A stretch of DNA of 64,000 nucleotides from DASRDR01 sp963812945 [NCBI: uncultured Candidatus Rokubacteria bacterium] (GCA_963812945.1 CAWEXD010000010.1:62001-126000); one strand, 5' to 3'. Counted from the stretch's first letter, positions 54,368-63,363 are shown. A program made the numbers and translations. Notes: generated by a model from the letters alone, not told the origin.

Positions 54368-54823
54368 ATGCGAGTCAGCGAGCTCATGAGCCGCGACGTC
54401 GTGACGATCGGTGACACCGACACGTGCCTCGAGGCCGTCGAGCAGATGTGCCGCCGGAAGGTCCGTCACCTGCCGGTGCTGGATCGCGCGGGCACGCTCG
54501 TCGGCATCGTCACCGACCGCGATCTCCGCCACCGCCTGTTCTCGCCCGACGTCTATCGGCAGATCGGAACGGTTCCGCTGAGAGTGCTCCTGCAGCAGGC
54601 GCCCGTGCGGGCCGTGATGTCGGCGCCGGTCCTCAGCATCGGCGCGGCGGCGGACGTGGCGGAGGCGGCCACCCGGATGTGTCGAGAGAAGGTCGGGTGC
54701 CTGCCCGTCGTCGAGGGCTCGCGCGTCGTCGGCATGCTCACCGAGATCGACGTCCTGCGTCACATCGCGGGGGCCGAAGCGCCCGGGAGTCCGGAGCTGG
54801 ACATCGTGATCTCCTACCCGTGA
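54368..54823 (+). CDS. Two-CBS-domain protein
   Basis: 151 residues: MRVSELMSRDVVTIGDTD, CBS1 ending GIVTDRDLRHRLF, CBS2 ending GMLTEIDVLRHI. The spacer between repeats resembles the CBS proteins at 23771 and 27790. Member of the dps operon. Confidence 0.92.
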   Translation: MRVSELMSRDVVTIGDTDTCLEAVEQMCRRKVRHLPVLDRAGTLVGIVTDRDLRHRLFSPDVYRQIGTVPLRVLLQQAPVRAVMSAPVLSIGAAADVAEAATRMCREKVGCLPVVEGSRVVGMLTEIDVLRHIAGAEAPGSPELDIVISYP

Positions 54824-54889
54824 CCACGAGGCGCTCGCGGGCGGCCACACAATCCGAGGCGGTTCCGGCGGCGAAGAAGGGGGGCCACC

Positions 54890-55315
54890 ATGCGCAAGAT
54901 CATCGAGATTCCTGTCGGCGACCTCATGTCGGCGCCGGCTTTGACCGTGACGCCGGAGACAACGATCGATGAGCTGACGCGGCTCTTCGCCGAGCACGAG
55001 TTCAATGGCCTGCCGGTCGTGAACGACCTCAGGCTTCTTCAGGGGATCGTGACACAGCTGGATCTCTTCAAGCTCCACCTCCAGCCCTACCCGCGGTTCA
55101 TCCCCGCACTGGAGAACGCCTGGGTCTCCTCGGTCGGCGCCATCATGAGCCCGGGCGCGATCACGCTGTACCCGCTCGAACCGGCGATCAGGGCGATGGC
55201 CTTGATGGTGGACTACCGCATCCGCACGATTCCCGTCGTGAACGACGCGGCGGGCGGCAAGGTGGTGGTCGGGGTCCTCACGCGGCGGGACCTGATAACC
55301 GCGCTCAAGGCCTGA
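54890..55315 (+). CDS. Two-CBS-domain protein
   Basis: 141 residues: IPVGDLMSAPALTVTPETTIDEL at the N-terminus, GIVTQLDLFKLHL closing CBS1, and GVLTRRDLITALK closing CBS2. It is less like the other CBS proteins here; FNGLPVVND and IRTIPVVND mark the beta strands of each repeat. Ends 11 bases before the formate/nitrite channel gene, so it may gate that channel; this is inference from position. Confidence 0.92.
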   Translation: MRKIIEIPVGDLMSAPALTVTPETTIDELTRLFAEHEFNGLPVVNDLRLLQGIVTQLDLFKLHLQPYPRFIPALENAWVSSVGAIMSPGAITLYPLEPAIRAMALMVDYRIRTIPVVNDAAGGKVVVGVLTRRDLITALKA

Positions 55316-55326
55316 GGACGGCGAGG

Positions 55327-56211
55327 ATGCGGCCAATCGATGACGCATCGGGCAGCGACTCGCCACTCGACGCGCTCCTGCCGCCCGAGATGGCGCGCCG
55401 GGCCGAGGAGGTTGGCGTCCGGAAGGCCGCCATGGACGCCATCACCGCCTTCACGCTGGCCGTCCTCGCCGGCGCCTTCATCGCGCTGGGCGGGGTCTTC
55501 GCCACCACGGCGCTGACCGGGGCCGGCTCGGCTCCCTGGGGCGCCGTCCGCGTCCTGGCCGGCGTGGCGTTCAGCGTCGGCCTGGTCCTCGTCGTGGTGG
55601 GCGGCGCCGAGCTGTTCACCGGGAACAACCTCATCGTCATGGCGTGGGCGAGCCGTCGCGTGTCGACGCGGGCGCTTCTGCGCAACTGGCTGATCGTCTT
55701 CGCCGGGAACTTCGTAGGCGCCGGCGGCACCGCCGCGCTGGTCTATCTCGCCGGCACTCACCGCAGTGGCGGTGGCACGTTCGGAGCCACGGCCCTCGCG
55801 ATCGCGCACGCGAAGGTCCAGCTCGGCTTCACGCAAGCGGTCGCGCTCGGCGTGCTCTGCAATACCCTCGTCTGCCTGGCAGTCTGGCTGACGCTGTCCG
55901 CCCGCTCGACCGCCGACCGCGTGCTGGCCATCGTGCCGCCGATCAGCGCGTTCGTGGCCACGGGCTTCGAGCATTCCGTCGCCAACATGTACTTTGTCCC
56001 GTTCGGTCTCTTGATCGCCAGCCTCGACGGCGAGTTCGCCGCCGCGGCTTCGCAGCCGGCGGTCCCCGCCCTCACGTGGGGCGCCTTCCTGGGTCGCAAT
56101 CTCCTGCCGGTGACGATCGGCAACGTGATCGGGGGCGCGGGCCTGGTCGGTCTGGTCTACTGGTTCGTCTACCTCCGGACCCGATCGACGCCAGCCTCGC
56201 GGCCCGGCTGA
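55327..56211 (+). CDS. Formate/nitrite transporter (FNT/FocA family)
   Basis: 294 residues, six membrane helices. GAFIALGGVFATTAL, GGAELFTGNNLIVMAWASRR and FVATGFEHSVANMYFVPFGL are the FNT signatures; the His of FEHSVANM is the central pore histidine. Moves formate, nitrite or hydrosulfide across the inner membrane. Nitrite would link it to NrfHA at the right edge, formate to fermentation. ATG 55327. Confidence 0.92.
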   Translation: MRPIDDASGSDSPLDALLPPEMARRAEEVGVRKAAMDAITAFTLAVLAGAFIALGGVFATTALTGAGSAPWGAVRVLAGVAFSVGLVLVVVGGAELFTGNNLIVMAWASRRVSTRALLRNWLIVFAGNFVGAGGTAALVYLAGTHRSGGGTFGATALAIAHAKVQLGFTQAVALGVLCNTLVCLAVWLTLSARSTADRVLAIVPPISAFVATGFEHSVANMYFVPFGLLIASLDGEFAAAASQPAVPALTWGAFLGRNLLPVTIGNVIGGAGLVGLVYWFVYLRTRSTPASRPG

Positions 56212-56260
56212 GCACGGGGTAGACGCGATCGCCGGCGAGCCCGACGCTTCATTCCAGCGC

Positions 56261-57541
56261 TCAGGGGCCCGGACGGAGGCCGAGGAGGGCCGCGAGGCTC
56301 GCGACGGCCAAGCCGGCGAGGCCGAAGCCAGCGATCCGTCGGAAGGTCCCGTGCCCGACCACCAGGACCAGGACCAGCTTCAAGACCGTGTTCGCGAGCA
56401 CGCCCACCGCGAGCGCCTGCGCGGCCGTCGCAGTGTCCACACCGTCGGCCGGGAACCGCGTCATCGCGTAGGTGAGCGCGTCCACGTCCGTGAGCCCGAG
56501 CCCGGCGGCGGACAGGAGCACGCCAGGAGAGCCGAACCAGCGACGGACCCATTCCACGACGTACAGCACCGCCTGGAAGGCCAGCGCCATCTGGATGGCC
56601 GCGCCGAGGCGGAGCGGGTTTCCCGGCAAGGACGCCCCGGTGGCGCCGGTCTCCCACCGTCTGATGGCGACCGAGAGCCCGAGCCCGGCGGCGAGCGGCA
56701 GGAGCAGGTAGGGCCAGACCCGCCACCCCACGGCGGGATACAGGATGGTCGCCAGGACCCCGACGCGGACCAGCAAGATCGTGCAGGCCGCGACCACCCC
56801 TGCTCCCAGCGCGCGTCCCGGGGCCGCCTCGCGCCGGCTCTCGCGCGAGAAGCTCAGGGTCACCATGGTCGAGGAGACCACACCCCCGAGAAGCCCGGCC
56901 AGCGCATACCCACGGTCGGGGCCGACGAGGCGCAAGGCGAGGAAGCCCCCGAAGCTCAAGCCCGAGAAGAGCAGGACCAGCGCCCAGAGCTCGCGCGGCC
57001 GGAGCCCTGGGACGGGACCGAACGGCCCCTCGGGCAAGAGAGGCAACACCACCAGGGCGAGCACGGCAAAGCGCGCCGCCGCCTCGAGCGTCTCCGACTG
57101 GAGTCGATGCACCAGCGCGTGGATCCGCCCTTTCTCCACCAACACGAGGGCGGTCAGTGCGGACAGCGCGCTCGCGAGGGCCAGGCGTCCTGTCCCGGCG
57201 AGCGCACCCGCTGCCAGGACGACAAGGGCGGACACCTCTGTCGTGCCGTCGACGTCACCGCCACCGCGCGCCGTGACCATGTAGGCACCGACCACCAGGG
57301 CCGCGGACGCCGCCACGATGACGAGGCCGACCGCCGGGCCGGCGAGCTCGGACAGCGTGGCGCCGAGGCCGCCGAGGAGTCCGAGCAGCAGGAACGTGCG
57401 CACGCCCGCGAAACGGGCCGGCCGGCCGCGCGCGCGGGCCGACCACTCGCGCTCGATCCCGACGGCGAGTCCGCCGAGCGCAGCCACGCCAAGCCGCGTC
57501 GCGACGTCCAACGCCTCGGACCAGGTCACGCCAACCCCCAC
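56261..57541 (-). CDS. MgtC/DUF4010 family membrane protein
   Basis: About 426 residues, roughly 12 membrane helices. The N-terminal part is MgtC-like (VAALGGLAVGIEREWSARARGRPARFAGVRTFLLLGLLGGLGA, with the GxERE/RT-F pattern), followed by a DUF4010 domain (LLGGVVSSTMVTLSFSRES, GLTDVDALTYAMTR). The start is unclear: GTG 57541 keeps the enhancer palindrome at 57578 outside the gene, while GTG 57604 is the longest frame. It is the only gene in this part read leftwards and has no sigma-54 element that I could find. Confidence 0.85.
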   Translation of the reverse strand: MGVGVTWSEALDVATRLGVAALGGLAVGIEREWSARARGRPARFAGVRTFLLLGLLGGLGATLSELAGPAVGLVIVAASAALVVGAYMVTARGGGDVDGTTEVSALVVLAAGALAGTGRLALASALSALTALVLVEKGRIHALVHRLQSETLEAAARFAVLALVVLPLLPEGPFGPVPGLRPRELWALVLLFSGLSFGGFLALRLVGPDRGYALAGLLGGVVSSTMVTLSFSRESRREAAPGRALGAGVVAACTILLVRVGVLATILYPAVGWRVWPYLLLPLAAGLGLSVAIRRWETGATGASLPGNPLRLGAAIQMALAFQAVLYVVEWVRRWFGSPGVLLSAAGLGLTDVDALTYAMTRFPADGVDTATAAQALAVGVLANTVLKLVLVLVVGHGTFRRIAGFGLAGLAVASLAALLGLRPGP

Positions 57542-57577
57542 GGTCTCTTCAAGCGAGATCTCCGCTGGGGCCGGAGC

Positions 57578-57591
57578 GCCCCACCTGGGAC
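57578..57591. promoter_or_regulatory. Putative NtrC-type enhancer palindrome
   Basis: GCCCCACCTGGGAC with a second GCCCCAC exactly 20 bp on (57598). Centred about 104 bp upstream of the oxidase sigma-54 site. Confidence 0.58.
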
Positions 57592-57688
57592 GGTGACGCC
57601 CCACTCAAGAGCGGCGCACCCGCCCACCGGCGGCCCGGATCGCTTGCCATCCCGCGAGGATGTTACCTCGTGGCGGGAGCGTGCCATC

Positions 57689-57704
57689 TGGCACCCGGGT
57701 TGCT
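57689..57704 (+). promoter_or_regulatory. Sigma-54 promoter for ba3-type oxidase operon
   Basis: TGGCACCCGGGTTGCT, correct spacing, near-consensus. Predicted leader about 32 bases to GTG 57746. Confidence 0.85.
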
Positions 57705-57745
57705 CTCGACCCTCCGGAGCCCGCCCGCGCGAAAGGAGCCGCCAC

Positions 57746-57853
57746 GTGAACGAGAACGACCATCCGAAGGGAGCCTTGCTCTTCATGCTCGTCTACCTCG
57801 CCCTGCTCGCCTTCATGTGGACCAACCTGTACTTGAAGCTCTGGACGAGGTGA
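57746..57853 (+). CDS. ba3-type cytochrome c oxidase subunit IIa (35-residue single helix)
   Basis: GTG start with AAAGGAGC upstream; the product is a polar VNENDHPKG head and one helix (ALLFMLVYLALLAFMWTNLYL) with a basic end. Position directly before subunits II and I and length match the 34-residue subunit IIa (CbaD) of Thermus ba3 oxidase, which fills the place of the missing first helix of subunit II. Stop overlaps a GTG alternative start of subunit II. Confidence 0.8.
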   Translation: MNENDHPKGALLFMLVYLALLAFMWTNLYLKLWTR

Positions 57854-57861
57854 AGAGCGCG

Positions 57862-58350
57862 ATGAGGCAGGGCACGACCGTCTACCTCTACGAGCTGGCC
57901 TGGATCCTGCCGAGCATCGCGATCCCGGTGGGGATGCTGGTCGCCCTCGTCGTCACCGCCTTCGGCGTCGGGGTTCACCTGCCGAGCGACGCCGGGCGCG
58001 TCGACGTGACCAAGCTCGCCGAGACGCCGCCGTTCGACCAGCCCGGCGTGGTCCAGACCGGCCCCGACCGCTACGAGGTCCGGATGATCGCCGGCATCTG
58101 GAGCTTCACGCCGAACGAGATCCGGGTGCCGGCGGGCTCGACGGTGACGTTCGTCGCGACCAGCCGCGACGTCGTCCATGGCCTTCACGTGGACCGCCAC
58201 AACGTCAACGTGATGCTGCTACCGGGCCAGATCGCGCGCGTGACGGCCCGCTTCGCCCGACCGGGGGAGTACCCGTTCGTCTGTCACGAGTACTGCGGGA
58301 TCGCCCACCACACCATGTGGGGCAAGGTGATCGTGGAGGCCCGGCCATGA
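57862..58350 (+). CDS. Cytochrome c oxidase subunit II, ba3 type
   Basis: 162 residues, short as in B-family oxidases. One membrane helix (IAIPVGMLVALVVTAFGVGV), then a CuA domain with the ligand His in DVVHGLHVD and the cluster CHEYCGIAHHTMWG supplying Cys, Cys, His and Met. It accepts electrons from cytochrome c outside the membrane. The single helix (most subunit II have two) fits the separate IIa peptide. Coupled to subunit I by an ATGA overlap; GTG 57850 is an alternative start. Confidence 0.94.
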   Translation: MRQGTTVYLYELAWILPSIAIPVGMLVALVVTAFGVGVHLPSDAGRVDVTKLAETPPFDQPGVVQTGPDRYEVRMIAGIWSFTPNEIRVPAGSTVTFVATSRDVVHGLHVDRHNVNVMLLPGQIARVTARFARPGEYPFVCHEYCGIAHHTMWGKVIVEARP

Positions 58351-60008
58351 CCCCGGTCACGTCGTCCGAGTCGGCGCTCGACCTCTCGGCGGAGCAGCGG
58401 GTTGCCGGGGTCAACCTGGTGGTGGCGCTCGTCGCCCTCTTCGGCGGCGTCACCGTGGGCCTCTTCCAGGCGCTGGAGCATGCCGGGCTGAATCTCTATC
58501 CGGCCCTCGTGCCCGTGATCCGCTCCTACTACCACGGGCTGACGCTGCACGGCGTCCTCAACGTGCTCGTCTTCACCACGTTCTTCATCTGCGGGTTCGT
58601 GCCGCTCCTGGTCGCGCGGGCCCTCGAGCGTCCGCTCTGGAGCCGGCCGCTCGCCCGGGGCACGTTCTGGCTCATGGTGGGTGGACTGGTCCTGGCCGCC
58701 ATCCCTCTGGTCGGGAACGCGGCAAGCGTGATGTTCACCTTCTACCCGCCCCTCAAGGCGCACTGGGCATTCTACGTAGGCCTGACTCTGGTCGTCGTCG
58801 GGACCTGGCTGGTCACCTTGAACCTGGCGCTCACCCTGCGCGCCTGGCGGGCGCAGAACCCCGGACGCCGCACACCGCTGGCAGCCTTCATGGGCATGGT
58901 GACCTTCGCGATGTGGTCGATCGCCTCGCTGGGGATCGCCGCCGAGATGCTGTTCCTCCTGATTCCGTGGTCCATCGGGCTCCTGAGCGGCACCGATGCC
59001 CTCCTGGCGCGCGCCCTCTTCTGGTTCAGCGGCCATCCCATCGTCTACTTCTGGCTCCTGCCGGCCTACATGTCCTGGTACACGCTCGTGCCTCGCCAGG
59101 CGGGAGGCAAGCTCTTCAGCGATCCCCTGGCGCGCACGTCGTTCATCCTGTTCCTGGTCCTCTCGACGCCGCTCGGCTTCCACCACCAGTACACGGATCC
59201 GGGCATCCATCACGGGTGGAAGCTGGTCCACGCCTTCCTGACATTCGCTGTCTTCTTCCCAAGCCTCCTCACGTTCTTCAACGTCGTCGCCTCCCTGGAG
59301 AGCGGGGCGCGCGCCCGGGGAGGCCGGGGCTGGGTGGCCTGGTTCGGCAAGCTACCCTGGGGCGATCCGTCGGTGGCCGCGCAGGTGCTGGCGATGCTCC
59401 TGTTCGTCTTCGGCGGGGTCGGCGGGCTCATCAACGCCTCCTACAACCTGAACCTGGTCGTTCACAACACGGCCTGGATCCCGGGCCACCTCCACCTCAC
59501 CGTGGGCACGGCGGTGACGCTCTCGTTCATGGGCATCACCTACTGGCTGATCCCCGTGCTCCGGGGCCGGGCGCTGTGGAGCCGCCGCCTGGCGCTCGTC
59601 CAGGCCTGGCTCTGGTTCGTCGCGATGTCGGTCTTCTCGCACGCCCAGCACAACCTCGGCCTCGCGGGCGCGCCCCGCCGCACCATGCTGAGCGCCGCCC
59701 CGTACGTCCGGCCGGAGTGGCAGTGGGACCTCATGTGGGTCGGGATCGGGGGAACCGGCCTGTTCCTGAGCTCCCTGCTCTACTTCCTCAACATCGTGGG
59801 CACGCTGGCATGGTCGCGAGGGCCCGCGCCCGCGATGCCGGGCTTCGCAGAGGCGCTCTCGGGGCCGGACCACGCCCCGCCCATCCTCGATCGATGGCGG
59901 CCCTGGCTCGCCCTGGCCGCCGGGCTGATCGTCATCGCCTACGGTCCATCCCTAGCCCGGCTGGTGGTGACGACCCCGCTCACGACTCCGGGCTTCCGGG
60001 TCTGGTAG
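58347..60008 (+). CDS. Cytochrome c oxidase subunit I, ba3 type (B-family haem-copper oxidase)
   Basis: 553 residues, about 13 helices. Haem and copper ligands are readable: YYHGLTLHGVLN (low-spin haem His), FWFSGHPIVYFWLLPAY (CuB His with the cross-linked Tyr), FHHQYTDPG (CuB His pair) and HNTAWIPGHLHLTVG (both haem histidines). The GHPIVYFWLLP string without the A-family D-channel Asn/Asp pattern points to the B (ba3) family, which usually works at low oxygen. It reduces O2 to water and pumps protons. Confidence 0.95.
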   Translation: MTPVTSSESALDLSAEQRVAGVNLVVALVALFGGVTVGLFQALEHAGLNLYPALVPVIRSYYHGLTLHGVLNVLVFTTFFICGFVPLLVARALERPLWSRPLARGTFWLMVGGLVLAAIPLVGNAASVMFTFYPPLKAHWAFYVGLTLVVVGTWLVTLNLALTLRAWRAQNPGRRTPLAAFMGMVTFAMWSIASLGIAAEMLFLLIPWSIGLLSGTDALLARALFWFSGHPIVYFWLLPAYMSWYTLVPRQAGGKLFSDPLARTSFILFLVLSTPLGFHHQYTDPGIHHGWKLVHAFLTFAVFFPSLLTFFNVVASLESGARARGGRGWVAWFGKLPWGDPSVAAQVLAMLLFVFGGVGGLINASYNLNLVVHNTAWIPGHLHLTVGTAVTLSFMGITYWLIPVLRGRALWSRRLALVQAWLWFVAMSVFSHAQHNLGLAGAPRRTMLSAAPYVRPEWQWDLMWVGIGGTGLFLSSLLYFLNIVGTLAWSRGPAPAMPGFAEALSGPDHAPPILDRWRPWLALAAGLIVIAYGPSLARLVVTTPLTTPGFRVW

Positions 60009-60059
60009 GCGATCTCGCGGGGTGACAGCCATGCGACGGTGGGGCCACCCTGCCCCCCT

Positions 60060-60075
60060 GTCCCGGGATTGGGAC
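60060..60075. promoter_or_regulatory. Putative NtrC-type enhancer palindrome (6-base centre)
   Basis: GTCCCGGGATTGGGAC: same arms as the others but with 6 instead of 4 central bases; GGTGGGGCC lies about 22 bp before. Centred about 82 bp upstream of the sigma-54 site at 60150. Confidence 0.45.
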
Positions 60076-60149
60076 AGCCGAGCCCGCGCCAGGTTGGAGC
60101 CGGTCAGGCCAACCCTCGGTGAGCACGCCGCGCGGCGGCCGAATGGGCC

Positions 60150-60165
60150 CGGCATCGAGGTTGCA
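60150..60165 (+). promoter_or_regulatory. Sigma-54 promoter for Met-rich protein, acyl-CoA synthetase and nrfHA
   Basis: CGGCATCGAGGTTGCA, correct spacing; first base off consensus. Predicted leader about 53 bases to ATG 60228. Confidence 0.72.
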
Positions 60166-60227
60166 ATTGGGGAGGCCAGGATCAGACCTGGCCAAGCGCA
60201 GCCGTCGCTGCAGGAAGGAGTCGCCCC

Positions 60228-60587
60228 ATGAGCCGTCTCCTCACGATCGCCCTAGCCGTCATCCTGACCGCCGCCGTCGGTACCGTGCTCGCCCAGACAG
60301 GGTTGCCGGCGGGAGGGTCTGCTCCACCAGGGTCCGCGTCCGACACGGCCAAGATGATGGAGCAGATGACCTCGATGCAGGCCGAGATGACGCGAATGCA
60401 GGAGCAGATGAAACAGATGTCCGAGCAGATGAAGGGCATGGCCGGGATGGGCCCCATGCATGGACGCATGGGGCACATGTCGGGCATGATGGGCCAGATG
60501 CGGGGGACGATGGCGCAGCACCAGCAGATGATGATGCAGCACTGCCCCATGATGCCCCCGGGTCAGGCGCCGAAACCGGGCGGCTAG
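60228..60587 (+). CDS. Methionine-rich secreted protein, possible copper binder
   Basis: 119 residues. A signal peptide (LLTIALAVILTAAVGTVLAQ) leads to a mature part with about 27 Met in MxxM and MxxxM spacing, plus His, Gln and one Cys near the end (HCPMM). It looks like a helical Met-rich strip able to bind Cu(I) or Ag(I) in the periplasm. It sits between the copper-containing oxidase and the nrf genes, which would fit copper handling. Function inferred from composition only. Confidence 0.75.
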   Translation: MSRLLTIALAVILTAAVGTVLAQTGLPAGGSAPPGSASDTAKMMEQMTSMQAEMTRMQEQMKQMSEQMKGMAGMGPMHGRMGHMSGMMGQMRGTMAQHQQMMMQHCPMMPPGQAPKPGG

Positions 60588-60606
60588 TCTGCAGGACGCG
60601 GCCGGC

Positions 60607-62766
60607 ATGAACGGCGGCTGGCGCCGTCTGGGGCTGACGCCGTTCTTCGAGCCGCGAAGCGTGGCCGTGATCGGCGCCTCGCGCGATCCGTCACGGGTTG
60701 GCGGCAGCGTCGTCGCCAACCTCCGCGCAGCAGGGTTCGAGGGTCGCATCGTGCCCGTGAACCCCAGTGCCGACGTGGTCCAGGGGTTGCCGGCGAGGCC
60801 GTCCCTCCGCGCCGTCGACGGGGCCGTGGACCTCGCGGTGATCGCCGTGCCCGCGCCGGCCGTGTTGCCGACACTGAAGGAGTGCGTCGCCAAGGGGGTC
60901 GGCGGCGCGGTGGTGATCTCCGCGGGGTTCCGCGAGGCCGGCCCCGATGGGCGGGAGCGCGAGGCCGAGCTGCGGACGTGGCTCGCCAACCAGCCCATCC
61001 GGGTGCTCGGTCCCAACTGCCTCGGCTGGATCCGGCCCGCGCGCCGGCTCAACGCCTCGTTCGCGCCCGGAATGCCGCTGGCCGGCGGCATCGCGTTCGT
61101 CTCGCACTCGGGCGCCGTGGCGACGGCCATCCTGGACTGGGCACGCGATCGCCGGCTGGGCTTCTCGCTCTTCGCGACCCTCGGCAACCAGGCCGACCTC
61201 ACCGAGTCCGACGTCCTGGAGGCGGTCGCGCACGATCCCGAGACACGCGTGATCGCCACGTACCTCGAAGGCCTCGCGGACGGCCGGCGCTTCTTCGAGG
61301 TGCTCCGCCGGACCGTCGCCCGCAAACCGGTGGTCGTCCTCAAGACCGGACGCTCCGCCGAGGGTGCCCGCGCCGTCTCCTCCCACACGGGCGCCCTCGC
61401 GGGCTCCGACGTGGCGTTCGAGGCGGCCGTCCGGCAGGCCGGCGCCGTGCGGGCCCGGGGTGTCGAGGAGCTGTTCGACCTGGCGCGGAGCCTCGCCAGT
61501 CAGCCGGTGCCGCGCGGCCGCCGCCTTCTCGTCGTCACCAACGGAGGCGGGCTCGGGGTCGTCGCGACAGACGCCGCTCGCGACGGGGGGCTCGACGTCG
61601 CGCCCCTTGACGCGCCCGCTCAGGCTCGGCTCCGGGAGGTGCTGCCTGGCACGGCGAGCCTCGGGAACCCCGTCGACCTCGTGGGCGACGCGGATGCCGC
61701 CCGCTACGCGAACGCGCTGCACGCCGTCGGCCCCGATGCGGGGGTCGACGCCGCGCTGATCATCGTGACGGCGCAGGCGGCCACGGACGCCGGCGGCATC
61801 GCCCGCGCCGTGCTCGGGGCCACCCGAGGCTGGTCGCGCCCGGTCGTCGCCGCGCTGGTGGGCGGCGGCCGGGTCGCGCCGGGCGCCCGGATCCTCGAGG
61901 AGGCCGGGGTGCCCTGCTTCGCCTTCCCCGAGCCTGCGGTCACGGCGCTCGCCGGCATGGCGCTCGTCACCGAGCGCGCCCGGGCGAACCCCGCCGAGCC
62001 GAGCCCATCGGCGCGGCCGACCGCGGCCGTCGCCGCGCTGGAGGGGCTGCGGGCCGCCGACGGGGAGCGGCTCGGCCTCGCCGAGCTGGCGCCCCTCCTG
62101 ATCGCGTACGACATCCCGATCCTGACACCGCGACTGGCTCGCAGTCCCGAGGAGGCGGCCGCCCTCGCCGCGCAGCTCGCGTGTCCGGTAGCCCTCAAGA
62201 TCGCGTCGGCCGACATCAGCCACAAGACCGACGTCGGCGGCGTCACGCTCGGCCTGACGTCACCCGCCGACGTCGCCGACGCGGCCGTCGTGATGCTCGC
62301 ACGTGCCCGGGTGCGGCGCCCCGACGCGACGATTCGCGGGCTCCTGGTCCAGCCGATGGCCCCGCCGGGCAAGGAGTTGCTGCTGGGCGCCATCCGCGAC
62401 CCGCAGTTCGGACCCCTGGTGGTGGTCGGTCTTGGCGGGATCTACGTCGAGGTGCTGCGAGACACCGTGACGCGCCTCGCGCCCGTCTCCCCCGCCGAGG
62501 CGCTCCGGATGCTCGACGAGCTGAAGGCGGCCGCGCTGCTCCGGGGCGTGCGCGGCGAGCCGCCGGTGAACCGGACGGCCCTGGCGGCGACCGTCTCGCG
62601 CTTCAGCCAGCTCGCCGCCGACTGCCCGGACCTCCTGGAAGTCGAGCTGAACCCGCTCGTGGCGACCACCACGGGCGTCGTCGCGGTGGATGCGCGGGCG
62701 ACGCTCGCCCGACCCGCGGGGGCCAGCGCACCCGATACCACACCCGGCGCGGGCGCCGACCGCTGA
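60607..62766 (+). CDS. ADP-forming acetyl-CoA/acyl-CoA synthetase, fused alpha-beta
   Basis: 719 residues. CoA-binding domain (SVAVIGASRDPSRVGGSVVANL), two succinyl-CoA-ligase-like domains with the phospho-His in FVSHSGAVATAIL and ATYLEGLADGRRFFEVL, then an ATP-grasp domain (VALKIASADISHKTDVGGVTLGL, LLVQPMAPPGKELLLG, LEVELNPLV). It converts acetyl-CoA, ADP and phosphate to acetate, CoA and ATP, so it makes ATP at substrate level, or works in reverse. Starts 19 bases after the Met-rich gene. Confidence 0.94.
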   Translation: MNGGWRRLGLTPFFEPRSVAVIGASRDPSRVGGSVVANLRAAGFEGRIVPVNPSADVVQGLPARPSLRAVDGAVDLAVIAVPAPAVLPTLKECVAKGVGGAVVISAGFREAGPDGREREAELRTWLANQPIRVLGPNCLGWIRPARRLNASFAPGMPLAGGIAFVSHSGAVATAILDWARDRRLGFSLFATLGNQADLTESDVLEAVAHDPETRVIATYLEGLADGRRFFEVLRRTVARKPVVVLKTGRSAEGARAVSSHTGALAGSDVAFEAAVRQAGAVRARGVEELFDLARSLASQPVPRGRRLLVVTNGGGLGVVATDAARDGGLDVAPLDAPAQARLREVLPGTASLGNPVDLVGDADAARYANALHAVGPDAGVDAALIIVTAQAATDAGGIARAVLGATRGWSRPVVAALVGGGRVAPGARILEEAGVPCFAFPEPAVTALAGMALVTERARANPAEPSPSARPTAAVAALEGLRAADGERLGLAELAPLLIAYDIPILTPRLARSPEEAAALAAQLACPVALKIASADISHKTDVGGVTLGLTSPADVADAAVVMLARARVRRPDATIRGLLVQPMAPPGKELLLGAIRDPQFGPLVVVGLGGIYVEVLRDTVTRLAPVSPAEALRMLDELKAAALLRGVRGEPPVNRTALAATVSRFSQLAADCPDLLEVELNPLVATTTGVVAVDARATLARPAGASAPDTTPGAGADR

Positions 62767-62773
62767 GGAGACC

Positions 62774-62899
62774 ATGCCCGATCGAGCCCGCTTCGGCGTG
62801 GTGGTCGCGACGGACGGGTCCCGCCCCGCGCAGGCCGCGGTCGCCACTGGTCGTCCGATGAAGACCACGGCCGGTGCGGGAAGAGGCGGCGTGGCGTGA
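62774..62899 (+). pseudogene. Truncated universal stress protein remnant
   Basis: 41 codons: [20 protein letters not shown] matches the first strand and helix of a Usp domain, then runs into unrelated sequence ([10 protein letters not shown]). GAGGAG precedes the ATG. Likely a deletion scar of a full usp gene between the acyl-CoA synthetase and nrfH. Its stop overlaps the nrfH GTG start. Confidence 0.55.
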
Positions 62900-63351
62900 G
62901 ACCGCGTGGGGCCTTTCTGGTCGCTGCGCTCCTGGGCGCCCTCGTCGGGCTGGGCGCCTACACGTTTCGGTACGCCGAGGGGCTCTCGTACTTCAGCACC
63001 GACCCGCGCGCCTGCGTGAACTGTCACATCATGCGCGAGCCCTACGACTCCTGGCAGAAGGCGAGCCATCACGCGGCCGCCACGTGCGTGGAGTGCCATC
63101 TGCCGACCGCGTTCGTCGCCAAGTACCTGGCCAAGGCCGAGAACGGCTTCTGGCACTCGAAGGGGTTCACGCTCCAGGACTTCCCCGAGCCGATCCGGGT
63201 CAAGCCCAGGGACCGGAGGCTCCTCCAGGAGAACTGCGTGCGCTGCCACGGAGAGCTCGTCAGCGAGATCGCGGCGCCCCACGAGCGCGAGGCCGCGGCG
63301 GTCCGCTGCGTCACCTGTCACCTCCAGGTGGGCCACGGGCCCGCGCGCTGA
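62896..63351 (+). CDS. nrfH: NapC/NirT-type tetrahaem cytochrome, NrfH-like
   Basis: 151 residues from GTG 62896. One N-terminal membrane helix ([19 protein letters not shown]) and four haem sites CVNCH, CVECH, CVRCH and CVTCH. It takes electrons from menaquinol and passes them to NrfA. Its small size and position before nrfA identify it as NrfH. Confidence 0.92.
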   Translation: MRPRGAFLVAALLGALVGLGAYTFRYAEGLSYFSTDPRACVNCHIMREPYDSWQKASHHAAATCVECHLPTAFVAKYLAKAENGFWHSKGFTLQDFPEPIRVKPRDRRLLQENCVRCHGELVSEIAAPHEREAAAVRCVTCHLQVGHGPAR

Positions 63352-63363
63352 GAGAGGTCCCCG

